Origin: Planctomycetota bacterium
GTDB lineage: Bacteria; Planctomycetota; UBA1135
Assembly: GCA_024229395.1 (NCBI GenBank)
Contig: JAAESM010000045.1
Location: 1-64,000, forward strand
Length of the DNA stretch: 64,000 bases
Reading direction: 5' to 3'
Part shown: in pieces, positions 46,973-55,992 of the stretch
Layout of the letters: each line of letters starts with the position of its first letter
How positions within the stretch are numbered: position 1 is the stretch's first letter
Notes under the pieces: model-generated
Told to the model about the DNA's origin: nothing
Seen by the model: the letters and a program-made list of their open reading frames with translations, nothing else
Database searches by the model: none
Translations under genes and position numbers: made by a program

Positions 46973-49900
46973 CTAGTTCCCGTCGCCAGCGGGTTCTTCC
47001 ACAGGCACGGTTTTAGCAACAGTCTCAGTCACGTCTTCAACAGCTTCGTCGCGGCCTTCTGCATTCACGGCGGCCTCTTCTGAGGTCTCCGAGATTTCCT
47101 CTTCGACAGGAATCACTTCGTGCAGGCGTACCGCACGGGTCTCCTGGTTCTCCAGCTCCTTCATGGTGGCGATGAAGCCAGGGAAGTCGGTTGCGGGAAT
47201 CGAAGTACCGCGCATCTCCAAGGTGCGACGCACCAGCAGGTGTTGAGCGGTCTTGTCGACCTTGAAGTCGTAACGGAATCCGTCGCGCTCCTCGGTGGAG
47301 TTCTCCGGACCGTATTCGATGGTCCAATCCATGCCGGTATCGAGCTGCACCGAAACGCGAGCCCGTTGCGTGCCGCGAAGCACGAAGGGGTAGGTGCGTT
47401 CGGCAGGACCGAGGCCATCGGCCAAGCCCAGTTCAGGAATGCGTAGACGCGCACCGTTCTTGTCGCCGCGACGCTGCACGAAACCAGGAATGGAACCGTC
47501 GAAGTTGACGATCAAAGGACCGCCAGTGACATCCATGTCGATGACTTGCGCGGTGTTCAGGTCCAGGCCCTTGACCATCTGCGAAGAGAGTTGACGCAGG
47601 GCTTGATCGACCTCTTGCGGTGACAGTTGCGAGATCGCCTCGCGGATTCCGGCACCTTGTACGCCCCTCATGGTCAAACTACCGACCACAGCAGCATCGT
47701 CGCTTTGGCCTAAGCTGTAGGCGATGGTCAAGTCCATATCCCACAGTTCAGTGAGGCCTTCGCGCGAGATCTCCTCGATGCGATAAGCATCTTCACCTTC
47801 CAGGATCAAGGCACTGGCGCCGAGCATCGCAGGAGGAAGGTCACCGAAGGAAGTACCGCGCGTCAGGATCGCGATCCAGGTCGGCTCCTCGCCGTTGTCG
47901 GCCAGACGCAAGGCCGGAATCTGGTAGTTCTCGCCGGATTGGAATGGATCCATCGGCTCTTCATCCAACTCTGGTGCGGTTGTCTGCAACACACTCCATT
48001 CATGAGGAATGCCGGCAAGATTGTAAAGCGTAGACAGCAAGTAGGTGGGGTTACCGCGCTTCAAGGTCCACACATCGATCAGGTCGCCGTCGTCCTCGAA
48101 GTCGAGGATCATTTCGGTCAATGCAGCATAAATGCGCTCGGCCTTCTCGTGGTTGGTGCCGGTCTGTGGCAGGGTGATCAAGAACTCGCGCAGTTCCAAC
48201 TCGATGTCGGCCGGCAGGGAGGACTGCCACTTGAAGTAGTCGCGCCATCCTTCGACGGTGTACTCGAGCGGTTGATCCTTGCCATAAGCCACCCATGGCA
48301 ACAGTTCCAATTCCGACGGCATCAACAGTTCCGGCTCAAGGCGATCGCTGTTGCTGCGCGTGAAGATATGGACTTTGCCACCAGGCCATTCTTGGGTCTC
48401 GTGGTTGCCATCGAAGTTCTGCTCGCGCAAAACGCCAGCTGCACCTTCAGGTACGAAGATCACCCAACGGCTCAATGCGAAAGGCTGTTGGAAGGAACTG
48501 AACTGCCAGAAACCAGGATCTCCAGCGGAGCCGTGGATTCCTGCAACATAACGATCGAAGACCGTTTCGATGACGTCGCCAGGGTCAAGCGATGGCATGA
48601 CCAAGGTGCCGTTGACTTGGTGTGGCTCGAGGATCTCGCCATCGGTGGTCAACACGCGTGCGATCTGCGGCAAACCGTTGACACCCATCTCGTGGAGGAT
48701 CTCGGTGCCATTGCGGTCCATTGCCAGATCCAGGTTGTGCACGCGGTAGATCATGCCGCCATCGAGCAACATGTAGACCATGCCGCAGTCGAGCAACATC
48801 GCAGTGGAGTTGTCGGCGGCAATGTTGTCGCGCTGCGCCAGTTGGGTAGCGACATCAGGCGCGAAAGCCTGGAAGAAGGCGGAAGCATCGTTGCGACGGC
48901 CTAAGACCTGCATCAAGCGCAAGGCTTCCTCTTCGGAAGGATCCATGCTCAAGATGTTTTCATAAGCCTTGGTGGCCTCGGCGACTTGGCCGTGGCGCAA
49001 CAAGTAATCGGCCAAACTCCAGTGTGCACCGATGTCATGTGGCGCGGTGGCAACCTCTGCACGCAGTTCCTGCAGACGATTGTTTTCCTTGCCATCCATA
49101 CGCCAAAGCTGACGACGCAAACGCTTGGTATTAGGGTGCTGTGGCTCTTCGATCTCGATGCGAGACAGGAGTTCACGCGCTTGTGCGACTTGTTTGGCGT
49201 CGCCATCAAGCAACATGTCCACCAAGTCCCAGCCGCCATCGGTGCTGGTGGTCAAGCGTGCATACGCAAGGTCCAACGCGGTGGGGCGGTCGCCATGGTT
49301 ACTGGCAATGCTCTGCAACTGTTCCAGCGGCCAGTCAGCATGCGGGAAGTCCTTTGCCAGCGCTTTCAGTGCCGGTTTGGCAAGGGTTCCGCTGCCATCT
49401 AGTTCGAGCAGGATCGCAGCCTCGAGGGTGCGTGCGCCGTAGAACTCAGGGTGCTCGCTGACGATAGCGCGTGCGGCGGTCAAAGCCTCTTCGCGCTTGT
49501 CCTCATTCTGCAGGCGGTTAGCCGCGTAGAAGGCGAGGGTCAGATCATTGCAGCTGAGCTCAGTGCTGCGTGCCTCGATCTCCATCATGCGGTTACGGAT
49601 CACCGTGGTAGGCAAGTGGTAAGACTCGGCCAAGGCGCGGTGTTGCCAATGCAACCATGCGGCGGTCTGAGCTGGAGTCATCTCGGTAGGCTCGGGCGTG
49701 GCCAAGGCAATGTCCGGGCGCTCGTGATGCAAGGCCAACACGCAACGCAAGATCACATCCCAAGCATCGTTGCCGGTCGGTTGCCAATAAGGCAGGTCCA
49801 GCGTTTCGGCAGGCATCGGCACCATCGGCAACTCAGGCGAGCTGTTGATGTCTTCCCATTCGAAGTAAGGAATGATGCGGCCGTCGCGGCTCAACAAGCG

Positions 49901-50746
49901 GCCACCGAGCAGGATGTCCTCGCCGACTTGATATTGCACCAGCAACAAGTTCCAACCAGCTTGAACGTTGACGTAAGCCTGGTGGGTATCGCCTTGATTG
50001 GCCAAACCTTCACGCAGGTCCTCAAAGGTCGGCATGCCGTTCCACCAAGCGCGCATGGCACTGTTGGCATGCAGTTCCAAGAGTGCAACTTGCGGATCGG
50101 TGCGTACCCAGATCGCGGCATAACCGCTGCCGACATGCTTCCATGCATAATCATCAGGGCTGATGCGGGTGCGGTTTGGATTGCGCAGCATCTGTTGCCA
50201 GATGCGCGTCTGACCGTTCAGCGGGTCGAGCGATTCCTTATCCCGCGGGTCCGGTGGAATGGTGCCGGCACGTAGGGGAGTTGGGTGTTGCAGATCACCC
50301 CATGGCGATAACACGCGCCAGTTGGTGAACCAGTTGTCGTACAGGTCGTCGCCGTGGCTAGGGCGCTCCGGCAACGACTGTGGCGACAGCTCCTGGAAGC
50401 GACTGCGACGCAACTCCTGGAAGTACAGGTGGCGCAGGTTGGTCGAGGCGGTGCCCTGGTGCACACCTTCGATCAGGCGCGCCAACACACTCGGGTTGAT
50501 GCGCGTGGCACCGTAATCGTTGAGATCCAGTGCTTGATGCGTGGCCACGTTGGCCAGCGGCGAAGAACGGTCGTTCAACAGCGCTTCGAGCAAGTCATCG
50601 CGCATGCTGTCGACATTACCGTTGAGCAGGCCAGGGTGGCCGACGATCATCTCGGCGGTGAGCTCGGATGTATCGACTGGTTGCTGTTGAGGTACGGCAG
50701 CTGGGCAACTAAGCAGCAGTGCAGAAAGGCTAAGGGTGGCGATCAT
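46973..50746 (-). CDS. Giant secreted DUF3857/transglutaminase-like protein, catalytically degenerate
   Basis: A 1257-residue exported protein (leader MIATLSLSALLLSCPAAVPQQ). The middle is tetratricopeptide-like (about 390-610: LTLAFYAANRLQNEDKREEAL, HWSLADYLLRHGQVAEATKAYENILSM, as fragments), then a DUF3857-like beta domain and a transglutaminase-fold region. At the place where the paralogue has GDCKDKS, this protein reads RGNPTYLLSTLYN, so the nucleophile Cys is lost and the fold is probably non-enzymatic. It overlaps the paralogue gene at 50743-50746 by four bases. Function unknown; the pair may form an enzyme plus partner on the cell surface or periplasm. Confidence 0.75.
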   Translation of the reverse strand: MIATLSLSALLLSCPAAVPQQQPVDTSELTAEMIVGHPGLLNGNVDSMRDDLLEALLNDRSSPLANVATHQALDLNDYGATRINPSVLARLIEGVHQGTASTNLRHLYFQELRRSRFQELSPQSLPERPSHGDDLYDNWFTNWRVLSPWGDLQHPTPLRAGTIPPDPRDKESLDPLNGQTRIWQQMLRNPNRTRISPDDYAWKHVGSGYAAIWVRTDPQVALLELHANSAMRAWWNGMPTFEDLREGLANQGDTHQAYVNVQAGWNLLLVQYQVGEDILLGGRLLSRDGRIIPYFEWEDINSSPELPMVPMPAETLDLPYWQPTGNDAWDVILRCVLALHHERPDIALATPEPTEMTPAQTAAWLHWQHRALAESYHLPTTVIRNRMMEIEARSTELSCNDLTLAFYAANRLQNEDKREEALTAARAIVSEHPEFYGARTLEAAILLELDGSGTLAKPALKALAKDFPHADWPLEQLQSIASNHGDRPTALDLAYARLTTSTDGGWDLVDMLLDGDAKQVAQARELLSRIEIEEPQHPNTKRLRRQLWRMDGKENNRLQELRAEVATAPHDIGAHWSLADYLLRHGQVAEATKAYENILSMDPSEEEALRLMQVLGRRNDASAFFQAFAPDVATQLAQRDNIAADNSTAMLLDCGMVYMLLDGGMIYRVHNLDLAMDRNGTEILHEMGVNGLPQIARVLTTDGEILEPHQVNGTLVMPSLDPGDVIETVFDRYVAGIHGSAGDPGFWQFSSFQQPFALSRWVIFVPEGAAGVLREQNFDGNHETQEWPGGKVHIFTRSNSDRLEPELLMPSELELLPWVAYGKDQPLEYTVEGWRDYFKWQSSLPADIELELREFLITLPQTGTNHEKAERIYAALTEMILDFEDDGDLIDVWTLKRGNPTYLLSTLYNLAGIPHEWSVLQTTAPELDEEPMDPFQSGENYQIPALRLADNGEEPTWIAILTRGTSFGDLPPAMLGASALILEGEDAYRIEEISREGLTELWDMDLTIAYSLGQSDDAAVVGSLTMRGVQGAGIREAISQLSPQEVDQALRQLSSQMVKGLDLNTAQVIDMDVTGGPLIVNFDGSIPGFVQRRGDKNGARLRIPELGLADGLGPAERTYPFVLRGTQRARVSVQLDTGMDWTIEYGPENSTEERDGFRYDFKVDKTAQHLLVRRTLEMRGTSIPATDFPGFIATMKELENQETRAVRLHEVIPVEEEISETSEEAAVNAEGRDEAVEDVTETVAKTVPVEEPAGDGN

Positions 50747-53700
50747 TGCTTGTCCTCCTGCTCATCGGCGGGAGATTTTTCAGGCTTGGCAGCCGCTTCG
50801 ACGATGCCATCCGAAGGTGATGGTGGCTCCGTCACTGGAGGAGTGATCTCCAGGTAGCGGTCTTGGCTGTCGTCGACGATGCGACAGAGCTGGCGGAAGG
50901 CGTCGTAACCTTCAACCGGTACGCGGTGGGTGAGCATCTCAAGACGTTCACGCACCTGCAGGCCAGTGACGGTGCGCGTGATGCTCCAGTGGTAGGTGGC
51001 GGCATCGCACTGCGCATCGATCGGCGCGGGCAAGGTTTCCATGTTCCAATCCTTTGGCAGGGTCAGATCGATGGTGATGTCACGCACCCACGGGCTATCG
51101 AGCAGCAAGTCGGTCTCGCGGGTGGCCTCTGCGGTAGTACCCTGCAGCAGGTTGAGCTTGTTCAACATCGAAGGTACTTCCAAGCGACCTTCGACGACGC
51201 GCGCCATGCTGGTGGCTTTCGCGCCGAACAATAAGTGCAACGAATCGTTCAGTTGCTCGACATCTTGAATGTCGTAAGTGCAATCGCCATCGAGCGGACC
51301 GAGCAGCGAAGACATCATCTGTTCAACGGTCTCCCTGCGGTCTTGGTCGCCGCCAGCGAAGGCACTACGGTAGTTCGGATCCCAACGACCTTGCGGGTTG
51401 AGATAGAGGTCGACTTGCGCGCTACCATCTTCTTCAAAGGCAACGGTGTAATGCTCTGCACGCAGGTTGTCGGTGGCCTCAGAGAACGGAATGCGCACGC
51501 GCTCCACGCCCTCAGGCTTGACAATCAATACTTGCGCACCGCGGTCGTCGTAAGGCAGCACATCAAGCGGATGCAAGCGTGCGGTGCCATCGACCCACAT
51601 CGCAGGCATATCCTGTTGCGCAGGAATGTAAGCAATGCAGTGGTTGAAGTGATTGACCATCGCCAGGCTCAGGTCCTCTTCATGGCGACGTCCGCCGTGG
51701 CGACCATCTGCCGAACGCAGGATCAGTACCGGGTAAGCAGTGACGTTGATCTCCGACAGCATGGCGCGCAGCAGGATCGACTTATCCTTGCAGTCACCGA
51801 ACTGACGGCTGAAGATCACTGGCGCGGTGTAAGGCTGATAGCCATGCACGCCGAACTCCCAAGCGTTGTAACGAATGTCATTAGCTACGAAACCGTAGAC
51901 CGCAGCAACTTGCTCTTGCAGACTCTGCTTACCTTCAGTCAACTCGGCGACCTTGGTCTTCATCTCCGGTGAGACGGTGATGCCGGCATCAATCAAGTTC
52001 CACCACCAAGCGCCGAACTCATCCCACGATTCGTAGGAACTAGCTTGCACGCGGGCGACGGTCTCTTCCGCATGCGGCATCAGGTTCTCGATGCGTTGCG
52101 GAGCGAGGTCGGTGACGGTCCAAGTATGGCTGGTACCGAAGGACTCGGTCTCGGCCACTTCCGCTTGCACGCCAGCCAAACGGATGGTGTGGAACTCCAG
52201 CGGCAACTCATCCGGTACCAGCAAGGCCAACTGGCTCTCACGGGTCGGCACCGAACGGTCAGCGGTCATCGAGTGGTCGATCGCGAAGTAGGTACCGAAG
52301 TAAGTGGTACCGAGGTCGCTGACTTTCCATTCGAGGTCGATGATGTCGCCAACTTGAAGGTGGGGTAGGTCGACACGACTTGCGCGCCAACCACTATCGG
52401 TTCGTGCAGTCTCGATGCTGCCGTCAGGATGCAGCACGTTGACGGTCAGGACACGCAATTTCTCATCGCCCCAGCTGAATGGGAACGAGACCTCATCAAG
52501 TTGACGGACACCGTTTTGGTTCAGCACGCGGATGACCTTACGGAAGTAGCGGTTGGCGGTGCTGTCGGGGTTGACGCGCACGACACTGCGGTAGAGCAGG
52601 TACTCGTGGCTGTAATCGCCCGAGCCTTGTTCGGCACTGTCTTCGGCGTGACGGGCCAGGATGTTAGTCAGGTCCTCGCGGTAAGGCGCATCGAAAGTCG
52701 CGCCATCCAAGGACTGCAAGTGATCGAGCAGACGACGTTCATCATCGTTGCTGAAGTCGATCTCCAACTCCTTCTCCAAGGAGGTGACAGCGTCTTCCAG
52801 CTGACCGGCTTGCAAGTGCAGACGTGCCTTCAATGCCAAGGTCGCGGCGGCTTCCGGCTTCAGTGCCAGAGCCTCTTCCACCAGCATGAATGCTGTATCC
52901 AGGTCATTCTGCGATTGGAAACGCTTGGCGTATTCGCGCAGGAAACGTGCGCCCCAAGGGCGTGCCTTGCGCAACATGCCGAGCTCTTCCAGTTCCAGTC
53001 CAGGATGGAAGGCTGGGCGTTGGCTACGCTGCCACGCGATGATCGAGATCAAGGCGTTGATGTTCTGGTTGGTGGCGTAGACTTGACGCATGCGCGTCAG
53101 CCACTCCTTGCTGCCGTAATCCAAGACGCTGCGCGTGAGCGGGTACAGGATCTTCGGATACTGATCGACTTGCGGATTGTTCAGCACTTGCGTGCGTACT
53201 TGATGGGCAAGACCATCGTGATCGAAGTTGGCGTAGACCACGGCCTTAAGGTTGCCCAACCATGGACCGCTATGACCGGCACCTTCCAGACGTGCAATGG
53301 CGTCAAGCGCAAGGTTCTCAATGTGCTGAAAACGCAGCGCTGCGATCACACGTTGGATGTTGAGTTGCACTTGGCCAGGATCTTCGGCCAGGACCAACTG
53401 CGCTTGTTGCAGCCAAGGGTTGAGGTCGGCCTCTTCGGCGTCGATGTCTTCGCCTGGGAACAACGCGGTGGCGTAATCGATGCGGTAAGTGAGCTTGTCC
53501 GGTGCGAACTCGACGGCGCGACGCAAGTCATCACGACCTGGGAACAGCGACTTCGGTGCGGTGCCGTACCAACGCTGCAGCGAACCCAAACGGTGGAAGG
53601 CCTCGGCGTTTTCCGGTGCCACATAAGTGGTGGCCAAGTAGTAAGCGATGGCGCCAGGAGGGGCCAAGATGACCTCTTCCGGTTCGCCACTGCGCAGCAT

Positions 53701-54894
53701 CTGTGGAATGACTTCCTCCGGCGGGGTGGAAGTATGCGCCAGATGCATGGTGCGGCCGTCGCTGGCCTCGATGAAGCGCGCCTCGATGCGTGGCGTGTGG
53801 TCACGGCTACCGAGCTTCACGGCGATCTCGTTCCAACCGCTGTGCAGCTGCATCGGTGCGGCCAACGAATCCATCTGCAGCGCGTATTCGCCGCCAGCAT
53901 GCAAGACTGGCTGGCCATCGTGCCAAACGCGTGCTTCGCCGGCGATGCCGAGCATCAGGAAGACCTTTTGGTCAACGTTGGAGTGCACCCAGGTGCGCAG
54001 CATGACGGCCGACTGTTGCGACGGATTCAGCAACTGGCCGAAATCTATCACGCCATTGCTTGGCGTCGGCTTTGGCGTCGTGCGCCAGGTAACGGTACGA
54101 ACCTTGCCAGCGAAAGTGGCAAGGTTGTCAGGGTTGAACTCGGGGGCCAGTTGACTGTCTAGAGCCACGCCGCGTTCGTTATCGAAAGGACCGATGAACT
54201 GCCAGTCGGTTAGCTTGCCGAGGTCCTTGGCCGATTGCTCGAAACACCATCGCGTTTGTGCCCAAGCCATGCCGTCGGTTTCGGTGATCGCCAAGCTGCC
54301 GAGTAGTTCGCGGCACATGGTGTTGTTGTCGCTCATCGCAGCAGCGCGACGGAAACTCACCATGAGCCATTCCAGTTCGGCGCGTTTTTGCGCAGCGATC
54401 ACTGGATTCGGATCGGTGTTCGGCGTGGTCGGTGCTTCGGCCTCGCGGAGTTGCGCGATGGTGTCGCGCATCAACACCGTGTAGAGCTTCAGGGCCTTTA
54501 GGGTCTGGCCACTGTGGTAAAGCTTCAGCGCATCGGCTTCGGTGGGCGGTGGAGGCGGACCAGCTTGTTGGCCGTTGGCGGGCTCTTGCGCCGACGTTTC
54601 TGCGTTGTCGGTCGCTGGCTCCTGAGCGGTGCCAGTCGCTGGTTTTTGCCCGGACTCCCGCGCGACGTCGAAGATTGACTTGCGCCCGGGTTCCTGAGCC
54701 GAGCCTTTTACGGGCTCTTGCTCCGGTTCTTGCACAGAAGCTGCGGGCTTTTGTGCGGACTTGAAGGCGGCTTCGGCAAAGGCGCTCGTGTTGTCTTCAC
54801 GAGGCGATTCGGCAGGAGCTGTAGAAGCACTGTTGGCACAAGATCCGAGCAGGGCCAAAAGTACAAGCCGTACAGGCGTTTGCATGAGTGTCAT
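50743..54894 (-). CDS. Giant lipoprotein with DUF3857 and transglutaminase domains
   Basis: A 1383-residue lipoprotein (lipobox LLGSCAN). Residues 25-115 are a low-complexity linker with repeated QEP units. TPR-like helices follow (for example TEADALKLYHSGQTLKALKL), then beta domains, DUF3857 and a transglutaminase core: FSRQFGDCKDKSILLRAML (Cys), NHFNHCIAYI (His) and MWVDGTARLHPLD (Asp), so the triad is intact. Such proteins are known across Bacteroidetes and Planctomycetes, with unknown role. Translation of the degenerate paralogue is coupled by the ATGA overlap. Its start at 54894 is 78 bases from lexA; the LexA operator lies between, about 50-70 bases upstream of this gene. Confidence 0.82.
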   Translation of the reverse strand: MTLMQTPVRLVLLALLGSCANSASTAPAESPREDNTSAFAEAAFKSAQKPAASVQEPEQEPVKGSAQEPGRKSIFDVARESGQKPATGTAQEPATDNAETSAQEPANGQQAGPPPPPTEADALKLYHSGQTLKALKLYTVLMRDTIAQLREAEAPTTPNTDPNPVIAAQKRAELEWLMVSFRRAAAMSDNNTMCRELLGSLAITETDGMAWAQTRWCFEQSAKDLGKLTDWQFIGPFDNERGVALDSQLAPEFNPDNLATFAGKVRTVTWRTTPKPTPSNGVIDFGQLLNPSQQSAVMLRTWVHSNVDQKVFLMLGIAGEARVWHDGQPVLHAGGEYALQMDSLAAPMQLHSGWNEIAVKLGSRDHTPRIEARFIEASDGRTMHLAHTSTPPEEVIPQMLRSGEPEEVILAPPGAIAYYLATTYVAPENAEAFHRLGSLQRWYGTAPKSLFPGRDDLRRAVEFAPDKLTYRIDYATALFPGEDIDAEEADLNPWLQQAQLVLAEDPGQVQLNIQRVIAALRFQHIENLALDAIARLEGAGHSGPWLGNLKAVVYANFDHDGLAHQVRTQVLNNPQVDQYPKILYPLTRSVLDYGSKEWLTRMRQVYATNQNINALISIIAWQRSQRPAFHPGLELEELGMLRKARPWGARFLREYAKRFQSQNDLDTAFMLVEEALALKPEAAATLALKARLHLQAGQLEDAVTSLEKELEIDFSNDDERRLLDHLQSLDGATFDAPYREDLTNILARHAEDSAEQGSGDYSHEYLLYRSVVRVNPDSTANRYFRKVIRVLNQNGVRQLDEVSFPFSWGDEKLRVLTVNVLHPDGSIETARTDSGWRASRVDLPHLQVGDIIDLEWKVSDLGTTYFGTYFAIDHSMTADRSVPTRESQLALLVPDELPLEFHTIRLAGVQAEVAETESFGTSHTWTVTDLAPQRIENLMPHAEETVARVQASSYESWDEFGAWWWNLIDAGITVSPEMKTKVAELTEGKQSLQEQVAAVYGFVANDIRYNAWEFGVHGYQPYTAPVIFSRQFGDCKDKSILLRAMLSEINVTAYPVLILRSADGRHGGRRHEEDLSLAMVNHFNHCIAYIPAQQDMPAMWVDGTARLHPLDVLPYDDRGAQVLIVKPEGVERVRIPFSEATDNLRAEHYTVAFEEDGSAQVDLYLNPQGRWDPNYRSAFAGGDQDRRETVEQMMSSLLGPLDGDCTYDIQDVEQLNDSLHLLFGAKATSMARVVEGRLEVPSMLNKLNLLQGTTAEATRETDLLLDSPWVRDITIDLTLPKDWNMETLPAPIDAQCDAATYHWSITRTVTGLQVRERLEMLTHRVPVEGYDAFRQLCRIVDDSQDRYLEITPPVTEPPSPSDGIVEAAAKPEKSPADEQEDKQ

Positions 54895-54937
54895 CGTAGC
54901 GTTTGTGAGGCTTGATTTCCGATTTGGGAAGTATGGC

Positions 54938-54965
54938 TTGCGCTATATGACATTTGTCATATAAT
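54938..54965 (+). promoter_or_regulatory. lexA promoter
   Basis: TTGCGC at 54938-54943 and TATAAT at 54960-54965 with a 16-base spacer form a good sigma-70 promoter. The expected start of transcription is about 54971-54973, which coincides with the lexA ATG at 54973, so the mRNA may be leaderless. The LexA palindrome fills the spacer. Confidence 0.75.
54944..54963. promoter_or_regulatory. LexA operator (SOS box), autoregulatory
   Basis: The arms TATATGACA and TGTCATATA are perfect inverted repeats of nine bases separated by TT. The site lies between the -35 and -10 boxes of lexA, the classic place for autorepression. It differs from the E. coli box (CTGT-N8-ACAG) and the Bacillus box, as is common outside those groups. 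The 78-base gap to the divergent DUF3857 operon means it could also affect that promoter. Confidence 0.8.
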
Positions 54966-54972
54966 GGCGTGA

Positions 54973-55623
54973 ATGGCAATGCCCTTGTACCCGAACGACC
55001 TGGAAGCACTCAGTCCGCGCCAAAGCGCGGCCCTTGAGGCTCTCCAGCAAGTTCAGGCCGCTTCGGGGCGTCCGCCCACCCGCGCTGAGCTTGGGGCTAT
55101 TCTTGGTGTGAGTCCGCAAACCGCTGACTTTCATCTTCGGGCGCTGGAGCGCAAGGGTTACCTCAAACTGGGGCGTTCTTCGCGTTCGATTCAGCTGCGC
55201 ATTGGAAATATCGGCCCAAACAGCGCGCAAATTGAGCCTGAAACCATCCCAATCCTGGGTCGTGTGGCTGCCGGTATGCCGATTTTGGCCATCCAGAACC
55301 ACGAGGGCAGCCTGCCGCGCTTAGCTGGCAGCCAGGCGGATTTCGCCCTCAAGGTCGCTGGAGATTCGATGATCGATGTCGGCATCCTGGATGGCGATCT
55401 GGTCTTGGTACAGCAGGCCAGCAACGCCAACAGCGGGGAAATCGTGGTCGCCTTGGTCGGCGGTGGCGAGGAAATGGAGGCAACGGTGAAACGTTATCTA
55501 CCCAAGTCGAATCATGTTGTTTTGCGGCCAGAAAATGCCACCATGGAAGATATCGTGGTGCAGCCGGAAGATGATTTTCATTTAGCTGGCCGCGTGGTCG
55601 GTGTGTTGCGTTGGTGGGCATAA
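54973..55623 (+). CDS. lexA: SOS repressor LexA
   Basis: A 216-residue repressor. Residues 1-75 form a winged helix (LSPRQSAALEALQQVQAASG; TADFHLRALERKGYL). The linker has the self-cleavage site Ala100-Gly101 in GRVAAGMPILA, and the S24 domain has the catalytic Ser132 (KVAGDSMID) and Lys173 (EATVKRY). So RecA-stimulated cleavage should work. Head of the four-gene SOS cassette; the next gene starts 18 bases after the stop with an AGGAGAAAGGAG site. ATG 54973 is the first in the frame; 54979 is an alternative start. Confidence 0.95.
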   Translation: MAMPLYPNDLEALSPRQSAALEALQQVQAASGRPPTRAELGAILGVSPQTADFHLRALERKGYLKLGRSSRSIQLRIGNIGPNSAQIEPETIPILGRVAAGMPILAIQNHEGSLPRLAGSQADFALKVAGDSMIDVGILDGDLVLVQQASNANSGEIVVALVGGGEEMEATVKRYLPKSNHVVLRPENATMEDIVVQPEDDFHLAGRVVGVLRWWA

Positions 55624-55641
55624 GGAGAAAGGAGTTCAAGA

Positions 55642-55992
55642 ATGAGTGCAGTCATGTTGGAAGAGATTGAAATGGAAGGTCAGGCGTCGCAATTCGCGAA
55701 CCGCAAGAACACCTTCTTCCTCGCCTTGCGCGGTACCGCCGCGGAAGACAGCGAGAACCTTCAAGAGGGCGATGTCTTCGCGATTACTGAAGGCGTCGAT
55801 GTAGAAGCCGGCGACATGGTCGTGTGGTGGACTGGTGTCGCGCGCACCTTGGCATTGGCGCGTGTGCAGGAGGACCTTTCCTTCAAGGGCGTAGGTGGAT
55901 TCCCGCCGCCGTCGGATGAGCAGCCGGCCAAGGTGCGCGGTGTCGTGGTTGGGCGCTTGCGCCAATTCGGTAGCAACGGCGACAGCTCGTGA
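55642..55992 (+). CDS. LexA/UmuD-like S24 domain without catalytic residues, SOS cassette protein
   Basis: A 116-residue protein that I read as the C-terminal beta domain of a LexA/UmuD protein. FFLALRGTAAEDSENLQEGDVFAI aligns with the LexA stretch around its nucleophile, GDSM becoming GTAA (Ser to Ala33). DMVVWWTGVARTLALARV aligns with EIVVALVGGG...ATVKRY, the Lys becoming Ala73. The end RGVVVGRLRQF matches GRVVGVLRWW. No DNA-binding domain and no cleavage-site linker are seen. It stands where imuA stands in imuA-imuB-dnaE2 cassettes, and overlaps dinB by four bases. It may be a structural partner of the polymerases (as UmuD' is) or a dimer partner of LexA. The homology call is by eye. Confidence 0.65.
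   Translation: MSAVMLEEIEMEGQASQFANRKNTFFLALRGTAAEDSENLQEGDVFAITEGVDVEAGDMVVWWTGVARTLALARVQEDLSFKGVGGFPPPSDEQPAKVRGVVVGRLRQFGSNGDSS

Noticed and set aside
52429..54162. 577-codon plus-strand frame inside the DUF3857 gene
   Set aside because: Antisense shadow with no motif; the minus-strand product has intact domains and a lipoprotein leader.
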